A stretch of 64,000 nucleotides of DNA from Apium graveolens (taxonomy: Eukaryota > Streptophyta > Magnoliopsida > Apiales > Apiaceae). The position numbers were made by a program, and so were the translations under genes. The stretch is taken from the NCBI RefSeq assembly GCF_009905375.1, contig NC_133650.1, positions 69,537,073 through 69,601,072 of the forward strand, read 5' to 3'. Positions 23,972 through 35,580 of the stretch are shown one piece after another; the first letter of the stretch is position 1; the number at the start of each line of letters is the position of its first letter. A model generated the notes under the pieces. That model saw only the letters and a program-made list of their open reading frames with translations. It did no database searches and had not been told where the DNA came from.

Positions 23972-24310
23972 ATCCGTCGGGTACATGCTTGTTATCCGTC
24001 AGGTTGCCTTGTTGATCATCCATCGAGTAGCTTTGTTAATCATCCGTCGGGTAGCCATTTATCACTTGACTCCATTTCATTTGTGCAGAATTACAAGAAA
24101 TCTTATATTTACATTTAATCAACCTATTCTGCACATCTACTAGCAGTTTCCATGACTCATAAGCTATTACAGAAACTATACAAAGTTGTTTGCAGAAATG
24201 TGCTACATGACTTATTGTTACATAAGCTACTCACCCAATGGATATCAATTAGTAATCCGTCGGGACTATATTGAATTATCCGTCGGGACTATAATTGATC
24301 ATCCGTCGGG
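23972..24310. repeat. ATCCGTCGGG motif cluster, D 3' LTR
   Basis: Exact copies at 23972, 24042, 24255, 24278 and 24301, with near copies at ~23994 and ~24018. The right LTR has exact copies at 45903, 45925, 45949 and 46232. Further copies lie inside the element in both orientations. Confidence 0.85.
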
Positions 24311-24388
24311 TGCTACAAAATTCACTAAGTTAAATCTACTAAGGTGTTTTGTTTAGCTTATCATCAAGTAGATAACATATTCCTAAAA

Positions 24389-24402
24389 ATCTCCCCCAAT
24401 TT
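24389..24402 (-). other. Polypurine tract of element D
   Basis: atctcccccaattt on the plus strand is a purine tract (AAATTGGGGGAGAT) on the minus strand, directly next to the 3' LTR. Confidence 0.85.
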
Positions 24403-24599
24403 ATGTCTACTGGAATTATAGCCATAAATTTAAGAGAAACTTGATGATAACAAAATACCCAAAAAGAAAATACAGATTGAAAAATAGTAGATAAAACTAA
24501 TAAGTGCTACAATATTGCTGAAAGTTGAACAATGCAAAGTACACAAAGAATTTGCTCACAATTGTTATCAAGATGCTCCTCTAATCTGAGCAGATAGAT
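24403..24599 (-). other. 3' untranslated segment of element D
   Basis: AT-rich, with no ORF and no other feature seen. Confidence 0.5.
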
Positions 24600-25091
24600 C
24601 TATTTCCTTGATTGTCTGGATTTCTTCCCAAGCCTTCTGTTGTTTTCTTCAATTTGATTCTGAAGTTGTCTGTGGAATTCTAGTTCATCAGCTTCTGAGA
24701 GATTTAGCATTTCCAATGGCCCTTCTTCACTTTCTGCATCCTCGCCACCAAAGAAATCTTCTAAACCACCAGTCTCATAGTCAATATCACCAGCTGTAGA
24801 GGGTAGAGCTGTGATTGCATCCATTGCTATTTGCATAGACTGTGTGGTGAGCACCAAATTTAGCATCCTTTATGCATTGTCATTGCCCTGTCCAGCTAGA
24901 AGTTGGTATGCTAGAACAGGGTGAATAAATGTCTCAACATCCAGGGAGGTAGAATCTATAACAGCTTGACTTTGCTGAAATAGTCCCTCCCTGTTTACAT
25001 CCTGGACATTCATTAACTCACTTGCAATGACATCCACCCTTATATCTCCTGTACCTCTATTTCTCTCATTATCTATCTTTTCGTGCATCAA
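24600..25091 (-). pseudogene. C-terminal continuation of the D 3' ORF after a frameshift
   Basis: Two adjoining open frames (25091-24870 and 24866-24600) in one reading frame, separated by a single stop at 24870-24872. They overlap the end of the 671-codon ORF by four bases, so a one-base shift near 25090 is likely. The last part is acidic (EDFFGGEDAESEEG), then shows a helical charged stretch ending in a basic tail (RLGKKSRQSRK). With this part the protein would have been about 830 residues. Confidence 0.55.
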
Positions 25092-27103
25092 GTCTCACCT
25101 TGGCTCCTCACCCTCACACCCTCACCTTCACCATCTAAGGTTGGACTCCTCTCACTCACTTTTGTCAGTCCTGAAGAAATGGATTGTAGTAGATCACTCT
25201 TTTCCTCTCCTTTTTCTTGGGAACAACCCAGATTCTCACTCAAATCACTCACTTCCCTCAGTCCTAAGAGTGATTGCACTACTACTAAGTCTTCTGCACT
25301 TGTAATAATTGATGATATTTGAAGCTGTGCAGAGACACCCGACGGATGAGTTATATCCATCGGGTTAGTAGTTTGACTATTCGACGGATGACTGCTGTTA
25401 AGCTTATCCGTCGGGATACAATCACTACTCGACGGATGAAAGATATCCATCGGGATAGAAGAAATAATTGAGTGTGGAGTGGAGACTATTGTGGACTCTG
25501 TGCATATTGATGAAAATTTTGGCACATATGTCTCAACAGTTTCAGAAAGAAATGGCAAGTGAGCCAACAAATCATCTTGAAGATGATGCTCACTTGCTTG
25601 GATTTTTGGCTTCTCCAAGAGAGTTAAAGATGGAGAATTTGGAAGTGATGTGTTTATCATGTCAACATCCAATGAGTGTGTGGGAGAGTTTGGTGTATCA
25701 GGTGCTTCAATTATTAGAGATTTTGGCTGTGACTCCATATTTATTAGAGCCACATCAACCTGACTTTGAGAAGGTGTAGTGACTGTGTCTTTAGCACCAG
25801 TTTGCACAGTGTGTGTGCCCTGTGCATCCCCAAGGGTTTTTGATTTCTTCTTTCTAGTATAAGTTTGGGGTGAGCTTGTGTCCCTTACCCTTTTGGCCTG
25901 TGCTCTTGGTTGAGAGCTTGTTTCAATGGCAACATCCTTTTGGGAGGATGAAACCAGTAATGAGCTAGTATCCTTATTAATCACTGCAGTTTGTTGAGAA
26001 ACTGCAGTGTGGCTAGGCTGGGAAACTCTCACCTCTCCATCCTTATTCTTAGGGCTTCTTTGATGTTCACCCTGTCCCTCACCTTTCTTACCCACCTTCA
26101 CACTCCCCTCTTTAGGTTTGGTGGATTTTACATCTGATTTCTTTTGAAAGAAATCAGAGGGGGATTTCTTAGCTTTGGATTTAGAAACTTTTGTTGGTTT
26201 GGTAGCTTGGGTAGGCAACTTTTGAGTCATTGACACAGTTGTCATAACTACACTAGAAGGTAAAGAAGTTTGTGAGGTTGGAAGAGTGGAGACAGAAGAA
26301 ATTACCTCACTTACCTGAGGTCCCTCCATTACTGGAAAGTAGAATAAGGGTACCTCCTTGTGATGATTTGCTCTGTTTAAATCTGTAATTATCCTTCTTT
26401 CTTGAACCCAACAATTCAGCTTGTTGGTTGGGTTCTCAATTACAATTTCCTCAACAAGATGGTTAGCAAGCATTATAAAAAATCTAGCATAATAGACACT
26501 TCTACCTCTCTTATTGATCTCTCCTAACTTAAAGCCTAAGTCAAACAAAATTAAATCACTGAAATTGAAGTATTTATCATTAACTAGCATGTAAAGCATG
26601 TTAAGCATAGAAATGTTTATGGAATCAAAGTTACTAACTTTACCAGAAAACACCTTAGTTACTACATCACATAAATAACTCCATTCTTTCCTAAGACCCA
26701 ACCTCCTAATTTCACTTAATTTAGAAGTAGTGAATGCATAGCCCATAGAATTAAGCATATTAACAATGTCAGAGTCTGTGTGTGAGGCAGTTACAGTGTT
26801 ATCAGGAATCTTGAAGCATGCTTTAATAACATCACTATTTATGCAAAACTGCTTACCTTTCAAAGTGAATGTGATGATTTTGTCTATTGAGTTGTACACT
26901 GCAGTTGTCCATATCTCTTCAACAACCTCAAAGTAAGTGGTGGGTGATTCCAGCATGGCATAACTGAGTTTGCAGTTCTTCACAAAATCCATCATTTTGT
27001 GATAGTCACCAGACTGCTGAATCTCCTCGTTCACCAAAGCTGAGAAGTTGTTTTTCTCATAGATATAACCAGTTTGAGACATGATTTTCACTACAGGTGC
27101 CAT
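25088..27103 (-). CDS. Large ORF downstream of pol in element D (671 codons)
   Basis: The longest open frame of the window, starting at ATG 27101-27103, in the same direction as pol. This is the place where Sireviruses carry an additional, sometimes env-like, ORF. Residues ~1-255 look folded, with motifs YFEVVEEIWTTAVYN, KGKQFCINSDVIKACF and LILFDLGFKLGEIN. Residues ~265-650 are Ser/Thr/Pro/Lys rich and low in complexity, probably disordered. I see no signal peptide and no clear membrane helix, so calling it an envelope protein is not supported. It stays open although D lost protease and integrase. Its DNA contains several ATCCGTCGGG-type motifs near 25338-25470. Function unknown. Confidence 0.75.
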   Translation of the reverse strand: MAPVVKIMSQTGYIYEKNNFSALVNEEIQQSGDYHKMMDFVKNCKLSYAMLESPTTYFEVVEEIWTTAVYNSIDKIITFTLKGKQFCINSDVIKACFKIPDNTVTASHTDSDIVNMLNSMGYAFTTSKLSEIRRLGLRKEWSYLCDVVTKVFSGKVSNFDSINISMLNMLYMLVNDKYFNFSDLILFDLGFKLGEINKRGRSVYYARFFIMLANHLVEEIVIENPTNKLNCWVQERRIITDLNRANHHKEVPLFYFPVMEGPQVSEVISSVSTLPTSQTSLPSSVVMTTVSMTQKLPTQATKPTKVSKSKAKKSPSDFFQKKSDVKSTKPKEGSVKVGKKGEGQGEHQRSPKNKDGEVRVSQPSHTAVSQQTAVINKDTSSLLVSSSQKDVAIETSSQPRAQAKRVRDTSSPQTYTRKKKSKTLGDAQGTHTVQTGAKDTVTTPSQSQVDVALINMESQPKSLIIEAPDTPNSPTHSLDVDMINTSLPNSPSLTLLEKPKIQASEHHLQDDLLAHLPFLSETVETYVPKFSSICTESTIVSTPHSIISSIPMDIFHPSSSDCIPTDKLNSSHPSNSQTTNPMDITHPSGVSAQLQISSIITSAEDLVVVQSLLGLREVSDLSENLGCSQEKGEEKSDLLQSISSGLTKVSERSPTLDGEGEGVRVRSQGET

Positions 27104-27614
27104 TGTTAGAGATTTGGAATTTGCAGAGAGGGAGAGTTTGCTTTTGAGAAGAAAGAAATCAGAGCAATTGAATCTTGAGAATGATAAAAGAAATGAATAA
27201 AAATGAAATTGCTTTTATACTATCTCAAAAAATAACTGTCAAAAATAATAAAGTAAAATAAAGTGACCAATAAAAATTGCCCAAAATAGCCGTTTAAAAA
27301 AACTGTAAAAATTCCGTCACTTATCCGTCGTGTTATGCTTACAAACTGTAAGTATACTCGATGGATAATGTTCAGAGAATTAACGGCTAGGATTGAGATA
27401 ATTCGACAGATGAGGATAAATCAGTTATCCGGCGAGTTATAAAATATTCCAGAAAAATAATTGATTTTATTAACAAATTGTATTCCGACGGATGATCGAA
27501 TTCGATGGATAATGATCATCCGTCGGGAAAATTTTGACTTTGCCAAAATTTAATCAAAAACTGAAAAATCAATTAAATTTCTGGCTGCATTACAACTTGC
27601 AAATCTGAAATGAT
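27104..27614 (-). other. Spacer between pol and the 3' ORF in element D
   Basis: No ORF. It holds another cluster of ATCCGTCGGG-like motifs in both orientations (around 27310-27530, exact copy at 27518) in AT-rich DNA. It could contain the promoter or splice acceptor for the downstream ORF, but nothing decisive is visible. Confidence 0.5.
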
Positions 27615-29760
27615 TCAAGAATAATTAAGCATACCTAACTCACTTATCAACCTTGAAAAGGTGGATTCATCCAGTGGATTGGTTAATATGTCTGCAAGCT
27701 GTTTTTCACTTGGAACAAAATGCAGTTCCACAGTATTATTCATCACATGTTCCCTTATGAAGTGGTACTTGATGTCTATTTGTTTTGTTCTTGAATGCTG
27801 TACTGGGTTTTCAGTGATGAAAATTGCACTTGTGTTATCACAGAAAATAGGAATCCTATCCACTTGTAGACCATAGTCCAACAATTGGTTTTTCATCCAT
27901 AAAATCTGTGCACAGCAACTACCAGCAGCAATATATTCAACTTTAGCTGTAGAAGTAGAAACTGAATTTTGCTTTTTACTGAACCAGGACAAAAGCTTGT
28001 TTCCTAGAAACTGACAGGTTCCTGTTGTACTTTTTCGAGTCAATTTTACAACCTGCATAATCTGCATCTGAATAACTAGTTAGATCAAAACCAGAGTCTC
28101 TAGGGTACCAAATGCCAAGTTTTGGTGTTCCCCTGAGATATCTGAAAAATCTCTTAATGGCTACTAAATGAGATTCTCTAGGATCAGGCTGAAATCTAGC
28201 ACAAAGATAAGTAGCAAACATTATATCTGGCCTACTAGCTGTTAAGTACAGAAGTGAACCAACCATGCCCCTATAACTTGAAATATCCACAGACTTTTCA
28301 GTAGTGTTTAATTCAAGCTTAGTTGCAGTGGCCATGAGAGTTTTTGCATATGTGCAATCCATTAGTTCAAACTTCTTTAAAAGATCATTAATATATTTAT
28401 TTTGACTAATGAATATTCTATCACTAACTTGCTTAACTTGTAAACCAAGAAAGTAAGTTAGTTCTCCCATCATGCTCATTTCATACTTACTCTGCATCAA
28501 TTTGGAAAACTCTTTGCAAAGTTTTTCATCTGTAGAGCCAAATATAATATATCTACATAGATTTGAACAAGTATACTAGAGCCATTAACATTTCTAAAGA
28601 ATAAAGTTTTATCCAAAGTACCTCTTGTGAAGTGATTTTCTAAAATGAACTTTGATAAAGTGTCATATTAGGCTCTAGGTGCTTGCTTTAGTCCATAAAG
28701 TGCTTTCAAAAGATAGTAGACATGATTTGAGAAATTTGGGTCTTCAAAACTAGGAGGCTGACTCACATAGACTTCCTCCTCCAAATCTCCATTTAGAAAA
28801 GCACTCTTGACATCCATTTGATAGACCTTGAAATTGGCATGGGCTGCATAGGCTAAGAAAATTCTGATGACTTCAAGTCTTGCAACAGGAGCAAAGGTTT
28901 CATCAAAATCTATTCCTTGTTGTTGACAGTAGCCCTTAGCAACCAATCTAGCTTTATTCTTGACTACTATGCCATTTTCATCCATCTTGTTTCTGAATAT
29001 CCATTTGGTGTCTATTGGATTCTTTCCTTTAGGCTTGGGTACCAGCTTCCATACTTTATTCCTTTCAAATTGATTTAGCTCCTCATGCATAGCTAAAATC
29101 AAATCAGGATCCAACGGAGCTTCTTCTACCTTCTTTGGTTCTTTCTTAGATAGGAAGCTGCTTTATATACATTCTTCTTGAGTTGCTCTCCTTGTTTGAA
29201 CTCTAGAAGATACATCACCAATGATGAGCTCAAAGGGGTGATCCTTTGTCCATTTTCTTTGTTGAGGTAGATTAGCTCTAGATGAAGAAGCCACATTGTT
29301 ATCTTGATGTGTGATTAAGTTTTAATTATTAGAAACTCCCCCTGAGTTTATGGATCTTTGATTTGAGAAAGGGAAACTTTATGTGAGTGATATATTCTGA
29401 CTTTCTGCTTCTTTTGATGACCCGACGGATGGTGTATTTTGAGTTCCGATGGATGAAGCTGATTGTCTCCCGACGGATAAAATAGATTGTCTCCCGATGG
29501 ATAGAGTAGATTGTCTCCCGACAGATGAAGCATTTTGCAACTCGACAGATGTTGAATTTTGTGCTTCATTAGTAGTAGATTTTTCTGCAGTATCCTTTGT
29601 CATTGTTTCCTGATCACTTTCATCATCACTAACCATCTCCACATTATCAAATTTGAGGCTCTAATGGTAATCTCCATCTTGCAGTCCTTCAATCTTCTTA
29701 TCATTAAACACAACATGTATTGATTCCATAACAATGTTGGTTCTTAGATTGTAGACTCTA
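27615..29760 (-). pseudogene. Element D reverse transcriptase and RNase H, broken
   Basis: Read right to left: the end of the integrase linker (AYRVYNLRTNIVMESI near 29750), a repeat-rich linker (29642-29379), then RT. The first RT half is open 29114-28668 ([50 protein letters not shown]). Near 28555 the catalytic box reads YVD-ILY instead of YVDD, a short deletion that also shifts the frame. The second half is open 28500-27976 (GELTYFLGLQV, SRPDIMFATYLCARFQ). RNase H is open 28067-27615 (AEYIAAGSC-like, CDNTSAI, DIKYHFIREHV, LADILTNPL). RT and RNase H frames overlap with a shift near 28030. Integrase proper and protease are absent. Confidence 0.85.
29400..29560. repeat. ATCCGTCGGG motif cluster in D pol linker
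   Basis: Reverse-orientation copies CCCGACGGAT at 29421 and 29469 plus several one-base variants at about 20-30-bp spacing. In the coding frame they give a repeated SVGRQS-type peptide. Confidence 0.8.
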
Positions 29761-29810
29761 TATGCTTTAATCACCTCCTGCTCTCGTTCAAGCTGCTTCT
29801 TCAAAATCTC

Positions 29811-30079
29811 TTATTTCTTCAAGGACTCAGTTAATTCATCCTTAGCAATCTTACATTCAATTCTCAAATTTTCAAATTCAATAAACTGAGACTCTAGCAC
29901 ATTATTTCTCTCACTTAAAAACAAATTATTTTCTTTGAATTTAGCATTTTCCTTAGTGAGGGACTTAAGTGTAACACGCAAATGATATAATTCTGTAGAC
30001 ATGTCATTAATTGCATCATTACACTCAGCTTTAGATAAATGTGCAAGGTTAGTGGTGATTACCTGATTACTTGAAGAAC
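29811..30079 (-). pseudogene. Element D gag coiled-coil region, distal part
   Basis: Minus-strand frame rich in Leu, Glu and Lys (LRVTLKSLTKENAKFKENN, then NNVLESQFIEFENLRIE), predicted coiled coil, ending in a stop at 29811. Its left neighbour jumps straight to the end of the integrase region, so protease and most of integrase are deleted around 29760-29811. Across the E insertion it continues in frame into 44057-44568. Confidence 0.75.
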
Positions 30080-32168
30080 TTGTCTGTAATAACCCCAATT
30101 TTTGGGAAATTTTGAAACCCTTATGAATAGTGTTTTTGCTGAATGAGAAAACTTTTTATGCCACACTATGTAGGGGTTCTGATATGGATATTCTGAGATT
30201 TATTAGTACTTTATATGGGATATAAGTGTATGTAAAGATCGTCAGAATCCAAATCCGAACACTTTGATTTTCCCGGAAATACACTAGATACGGAGAGAAT
30301 TGAGTATAAGGTAACAGGATAAAAAGGATTTAAATTAAAGGATTATAATAGAGGATCATAAAAAGGAATATAATGTATTGAGAAAGGTTAAGGGAACCTA
30401 AGTAATAAGATCCCGGGTATGATCCTTCAAACGATAAACGAGAACGAAAGTTAAGCGAACCGTATAACAGATCAGCGGTCATTAGGCAAACAATTAGGAA
30501 GTTAATCAAAGGGATTAGAGTGAGTGATGTCACCCAACCAATGAGAGGAGGACAAAGAGGGAAGGATGACATCACAACATGACACAAGCATGACATGGGA
30601 AGGAAGGAGGTGTGGTTGAATGAGAACCACACAAAGTCCAAGGTTAATTAGGTAATTGACCTAAAACAAAACAAAACAAAATCAAAAATCAAGTCAAAGC
30701 AAAAAAACACAAAAATCTCTCTTTCTTCCCAAGCTAGCTCTCGGCCTCTTTTCTTAAAAAATGAAAGTCCAAGCTCCACTTACTATTTAGCAAGGTAATT
30801 ATCTAAGCTTCCCCATGGATAGTTACATACTTCCTATAAGTTTAAGCTTCTAATTCCAAGCCAATCTTTTTCTATAAATCATGAAAGAAGATGGTGAATA
30901 GTGTTTTTCAAGAACTAAAATTTGTGTTCTTGAAGTTTTGTTTAGATTAAGCTTGGATAAGGACTTTAAGGGTGATTCCAAGCCATTCTCTTGATTCTCC
31001 ACTCTCCAAGGAAGGTATAAACTACAAACCCTAGCTTTAGTTTTGAGTAATTAGGATTGAATATGATTGATATAGTATATGTGAAGCATGATGCTTGATT
31101 GTTTGAAGTTTGGTTGAGTTGTAGAGATTAGTTGGTTTTGTGGTATTGTTGGAATTGTAAATCTTGATAATTAGTTAAAGAACCTAAGTAAAGCTTTTAG
31201 TTCATGTGGGGAATAAGTATAAATGGTTAATGTGGATTTGTTGGGGCTGTTATGATGTGGTTTGGAGGGATGTTGGTTGTATGATTGATTTGGGGTTGAA
31301 TTGTGGTTGGTTTTGAATGGTTTAAATTTGGGAAATCACGTAAACATAGCCGTCGTAACGTCCGGTTTTCTTTAGACTGTTTTTGTGCATAACATTAGGA
31401 CCCGAGAACCCCCTGCTAGATTATGACCATTGCCATGTTTAGATAGCTCATGTTACGAGCTTCGTTTTGATATGTAGTTCGTTCGATTCCGATGCACGGT
31501 TTAGGAGAAACGACCGTTTCATGTAACGGCGTTTCACGAACGAAACTTTCCCCCTCGCCTTACTTTGAAACATAGGTTAAAGACCAAAAAGGGTTAATTA
31601 ATGTATGAAACATTTATGGAAAGTGTGTTAGGCAGTTGGTAAGACACTCGCGAAGGAATCGCCTTAAAACTCGTAAAGGTTAAATTATTAAAAATGGTGG
31701 AGCCGAGGGTACCCGAGTGACTTAAGCGAGTCAGTAAGCGCAAAACAAGCGTTAGAGTCTAAGTTAGTTAAAGTATAGATTTACAAGTGACTTTGGTTTA
31801 ATTCCAACTTACTTGTTGTTTATAGGTTACCAGACTCGTCCCGAGCCTTTTATCACCCCAAGTCGCTCAGGCAAGTTTTCTAACCGTTATAACTGTTGTT
31901 GTGATGTATATATGTATTTGCATTATCTTGCGATAGATGCATGTTGGTTAATTAGCAAATGTTGCAATATATTGAAGCATGCTGCTATGGTATATATATA
32001 TATGCATGCCTGTTTCGTATTCTTTCCATATATATCTGTTGATTCAGTTGATAATACCTATGCTAGAGGATAGCGGTAATTTGCATATACCCTTAGTATA
32101 GGGACCCAAAGGTGCAAATATTTTCTAAAACCGGGAGTCGAGGATCCCGAGTAGATTTTGTATATATG

Positions 32169-32199
<31 letters not shown>

Positions 32200-32269
32200 A
32201 TGGTCATAGTTTTCAAAACTATTAATCGAATAAGGTTTATTCGATAACTTTAACTTTATTTTATTATTG

Positions 32270-32530
32270 AATATTATTTCGAATATTATTCGAAGGCTTA
32301 TGACTCCTTTATATTAAATGAATATTATTTTGAATATTCATTCGAGGGCTTATGACTCTTTTATATTATTTATTGAATATTATTTGAATATTCATTCGAG
32401 GGCTTATGACTCTTTTATATTATTTATTGAATATTATTTGAATATTCATTCGAGGGCTTATGACTCAGTTTATATTAGTTAATGAATATTATTTGAATAT
32501 TCATTTGAGGATCTATGACTCCGATTATTT
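32270..32530 (+). repeat. ~59-bp tandem repeats in E 5' LTR
   Basis: Four to five units around gagggcttatgactc, with the 'gaatattatttgaatattc' block between them. They correspond to the 56-bp repeats of B. Confidence 0.8.
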
Positions 32531-33883
32531 GCTGAGATATATTCTTTATTGTATTAAAGAATAAGGTGTCGATAATCAAACTTATTTTTGATTATTCAAA
32601 TAAAGATATTACTTTCGTATAAGTATATCTTTGATTATTTGCTATTCATTCGAGTATAAGTTTTCCAACTTCTACCTCCATTATTCTTTATGGGAATATT
32701 ATTTAAATAATAATATTCAGATATTTTCTAAAAATAGTGGGACTGATTTACTTCATTAAATCAGCTTTACTCCAAACACTCTTTAAAGTGTTTTCGAGTC
32801 TTCAAAATGATTTTTAAAAGTTAGAGCGGATCCCAAACCTCATTTTTATATTTAAGATCTTCTTTTTTAAGGGGATTTAAATACTCGCTCAAAACCTGAG
32901 GGATCCGGCTCTGTGGTGTATTTTATATTCGCAACACGGTTGCAGTTTTGGTAAATGAATTAATTACTTACCCAACGTTCGGGAAGTAAATCCATCTATT
33001 GAGTCGGCATAAGCAACATGGGCTCAGTGGGCGTCCATGATAGTGTAAGTGGCTCAGTGGGAGTCCATCAAATGCATAAGTGGCTGAGTGGCAGTCCAGC
33101 ATAAGGTCCTATTACGACCAGGGTGATGACCAGTGGGGAATTCGTCCATCTACTAGTAGAAAAGGATACTTATGGGTATCTTTGCCTGATCAGCAAGATA
33201 TCTGGTTTATGCCAAAATTCTTTTCCTTTCCAAATTTATTGGATATTGCAATTCTGTTCATACTTTACATGGCAGAGGTTTTCAGGAAATGTATAAAGGA
33301 AGATGTATATGTGGATATATATATATATCAGAATTTAATGAAGTATGTCATAACTTCATTTCCTTTAATAATATTTTAAAGATTTAATCTATTCAAATTT
33401 TGTCTTGTAGTCTCATCTATGTGATGAACTGTTGAAAGCTCATTATACTTTGAACAATGGTAGTTCAAGTAGCTTTATAAATGATATAAGTGTAGTGAAG
33501 TATTTGGTAACTTCAACTTTTAAACTTATATCTAGTTAATAATTGTCTTATAAATGACAAAGATTTTCAGAAAAATGTTGAGACAAGGTTAGATATATGA
33601 GATCACCTTGCAACGATATTTTTTATACAGTTATACACTGGAACTCTGTGTGTATTATGCATGGAAGAGGACTTCCAATATTTTGAAAAGTATATATGTA
33701 TATATACTGAATATTTTGCGACTTCATCGCATTAAGATATCAAACTTGGTTCATTTCTTTTGACCAAGACTTTCATGAGTACTATGAGAAGGCTCATATT
33801 GTTAATCATTATACATATTATTTTGGTGGGCTTGCTGCTCACCCTTGCTTTCTTCTTTCATCACACAACAACAGATAGAAAAG

Positions 33884-34024
33884 ATGAACAGGACTAAGCT
33901 CCCAATTCGCAGGCAGATAGGAAACATTCCGCAGTTTCCTGTCGGCGTGGATGTCACTGTAGCTGAGGTAGGAACTACCAATAGGCTAGGTTTTCAACTT
34001 ATGATGTACCAGACTTATGTATAA
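33884..34024 (+). CDS. Conserved small ORF in E 5' LTR (46 codons)
   Basis: ATG-to-TAA frame homologous to 4637-4792. The core VAEVGTTNRLGFQL is conserved, and the frame ends a few codons earlier than in B (MYQTYV-stop). It is preceded by a pyrimidine tract and acaacag. See the entry at 4637. Confidence 0.4.
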   Translation: MNRTKLPIRRQIGNIPQFPVGVDVTVAEVGTTNRLGFQLMMYQTYV

Positions 34025-34284
34025 CTATGAATTGTAATAATGGCAAAGAAATGTAAATTTATTCAGATACCTTTTTAGGGTGTATTGACATATAATTGTG
34101 GAATAAAATGACTTGTGGTTATTTTTGGATGTTCATCTCTGAGACTATAACGTGTGGTGTGTGTGTTTATTATGGGGTCACAGTACAGAGTAGTTGAGTA
34201 ATTATTAAGATTGGGTGTTATTAAGGGAAATGGAACTCGTGACAACCCGGATCCCCGACCCCGGATTTGGGGGTGTTACAAAAG

Positions 34285-34296
34285 TGGTATCAGAGC
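34285..34296 (+). other. Primer binding site of element E
   Basis: TGGTATCAGAGC four bases after the 5' LTR, complementary to initiator tRNA-Met. Confidence 0.95.
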
Positions 34297-34543
34297 TAAG
34301 CGTTATAAACCTCAGAGATGAAGTGACGTTAAGATAATAAGTACACTAAGATAAATAAGAACTCTTGCCAAGTTCATAGTCGGGCTACCTAACGTAGTAC
34401 TGACAGTTAAAACCCTTACGGGAACCCTTATAAATATCGTGATAGAAGCGTAGTTCGTTATCGTATATGGTAGCGGGATACCGAACCCTGAGGTTGAGGA
34501 GCAACAACGCGATAATGTTTTATTACTTATTGGAGATCAGATT

Positions 34544-34672
34544 ATGGATCCGATAGAGCGTCCTAATGCAGGACCGGATGATGTTGATATTGAGGATGTA
34601 GCGGTTGAGGATGTTGTCCTAGAAGGGATAATTGTTGAGGAGGATCCCATGGAGGATCCTGACAAGATTGGA
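34544..34672 (+). pseudogene. Element E gag N-terminal fragment
   Basis: Acidic peptide beginning ATG-GAT-CCG (MDPIERPNAGPDDVDIED...). It is homologous to 5293 of B but keeps ATG. It ends at a stop after DPDKIG. Shortly after, at ~34725, the sequence passes into RT/RNase H coding DNA at the same junction as in B. Confidence 0.65.
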
Positions 34673-34724
34673 TAAAGGACCACTGATGAATTGATGACCA
34701 TGGTTAGGTCGACTACCAGAGGTA

Positions 34725-35580
34725 GGATTGGCCGGTCACTACCGGAGGTTCGTTCAAGTTTGTAAAGATAGTAGCCCCTTTAACGCGGCTTACTCGTAAG
34801 ACTGAGAAGTTAGAATGGACAGAGAAATGCGAGAACAGCTTTTAAGAACTAAAGCAAAGGTTGGTGACGGCCCCTATGTTGGCGTTGCCGGATGGAAAAA
34901 GGAGATTTTGTGATTTGTAAGTGACGCTTCGCATAAGGAATTAGGGCGCTTTTTATATAGCACAGCAAGATAATCGCGTCTGCGTCAAGACAATTAAGGG
35001 AATTTAAAATTCGATATCCCCACCCATGAGCTTGGGCTCGTGGCAATAGTTTTGCCCTAAAGATTGGAGGCAATATTTGTATGGAGAGGAGTGCGAGATT
35101 TACCTAAGCCATAAGTACTCTAGTACATTTTCCCGTAGGAAGAGCTCAACATACGCCAGAGGAGGCGGTTAGAGCTAATCAAGAATTATGAGTGGGAGAT
35201 TCTATATCATTCGGGGAAAGCCAATGTCGTGGCTGATGCCCTTAGTAAAAAGGAGAGACTCAAGATGATAATGTCTTTGGGAGAGTTGATAAGTGATTTT
35301 GGAAATAGAAGTGAAGGTAACCGGAGCCGGTACCGAAAAGCTGTTTGAGATTGCAATACAGTCCGAATTATCGGAAAATAGCATATTGTTCCAGAAAAAG
35401 GTGATGAATGAAGGCAGAGAGCCAACAAATAAATATGAGATTAATACCGAGAAAGATGATAAGGGAATAATGAGGTATTCCTATAGAATTTGGGTTCCGA
35501 AAGTTCAAGAGCTTAAGGATGAGAACTTAGATGAGAGCCATAGTTTGAGGAATAGGATTCAGGGCAAACCCAGAATGTGA
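34725..35580 (+). pseudogene. Displaced pol fragment in E: RT end, RNase H, integrase N-terminus
   Basis: Colinear with 5488-6310 of B. RNase H motifs lie in shifted frames, with the tail pattern HSGKANVVADALSKKE near 35210. The integrase start follows, open 35293-35580, with EINTEKDDKGIMRYSYRIW and ELKDENLDESHS. The end matches the beginning of the integrase zinc finger, and then the sequence leaves pol. It lies upstream of the gag core. Confidence 0.75.

Larger units (their letters stand above)
23347..24388 (-). repeat. 3' LTR of element D
   Basis: Begins TGTTATTCCCTAAC. It contains a long (AT)n run at 23539-23587 and five exact copies of ATCCGTCGGG. Relative to the right LTR it lacks a ~22-bp stretch near 23450 and has a longer AT run. 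Confidence 0.92.
30085..34280 (+). repeat. 5' LTR of element E (4196 bp)
   Basis: TGTAATAACCCC ... GGGTGTTACA. Nearly identical to 39853-44051. Short open frames in it recur in the partner LTR only because the LTRs are copies. Confidence 0.96.

Noticed and set aside
25027..25779. Plus-strand ORFs opposite the 3' ORF of D
   Set aside because: Shadows of the minus-strand 671-codon frame. Low-complexity Ser/Leu translation.
25088..27103. Envelope protein in element D
   Set aside because: Position fits an env-like ORF, but I see no signal peptide, membrane helix or cleavage site.
23972..29560. Regularly repeated short motif considered as a CRISPR-like array
   Set aside because: Copies vary, lie in both orientations at irregular spacing, and the DNA is plant nuclear. 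There are no cas genes.
30330..30641. 103-codon minus-strand ORF repeated at 40099-40410
   Set aside because: It lies antisense in the E LTRs and appears twice only because the two LTRs are near-identical copies. The equivalent part of B's LTR has no such frame.
31813..32073. 86-codon plus-strand ORF repeated at 41585-41845, and similar ORFs at 33080 and 42849
   Set aside because: LTR duplicates running through AT microsatellites. Not open in B's LTRs, no recognisable domain.
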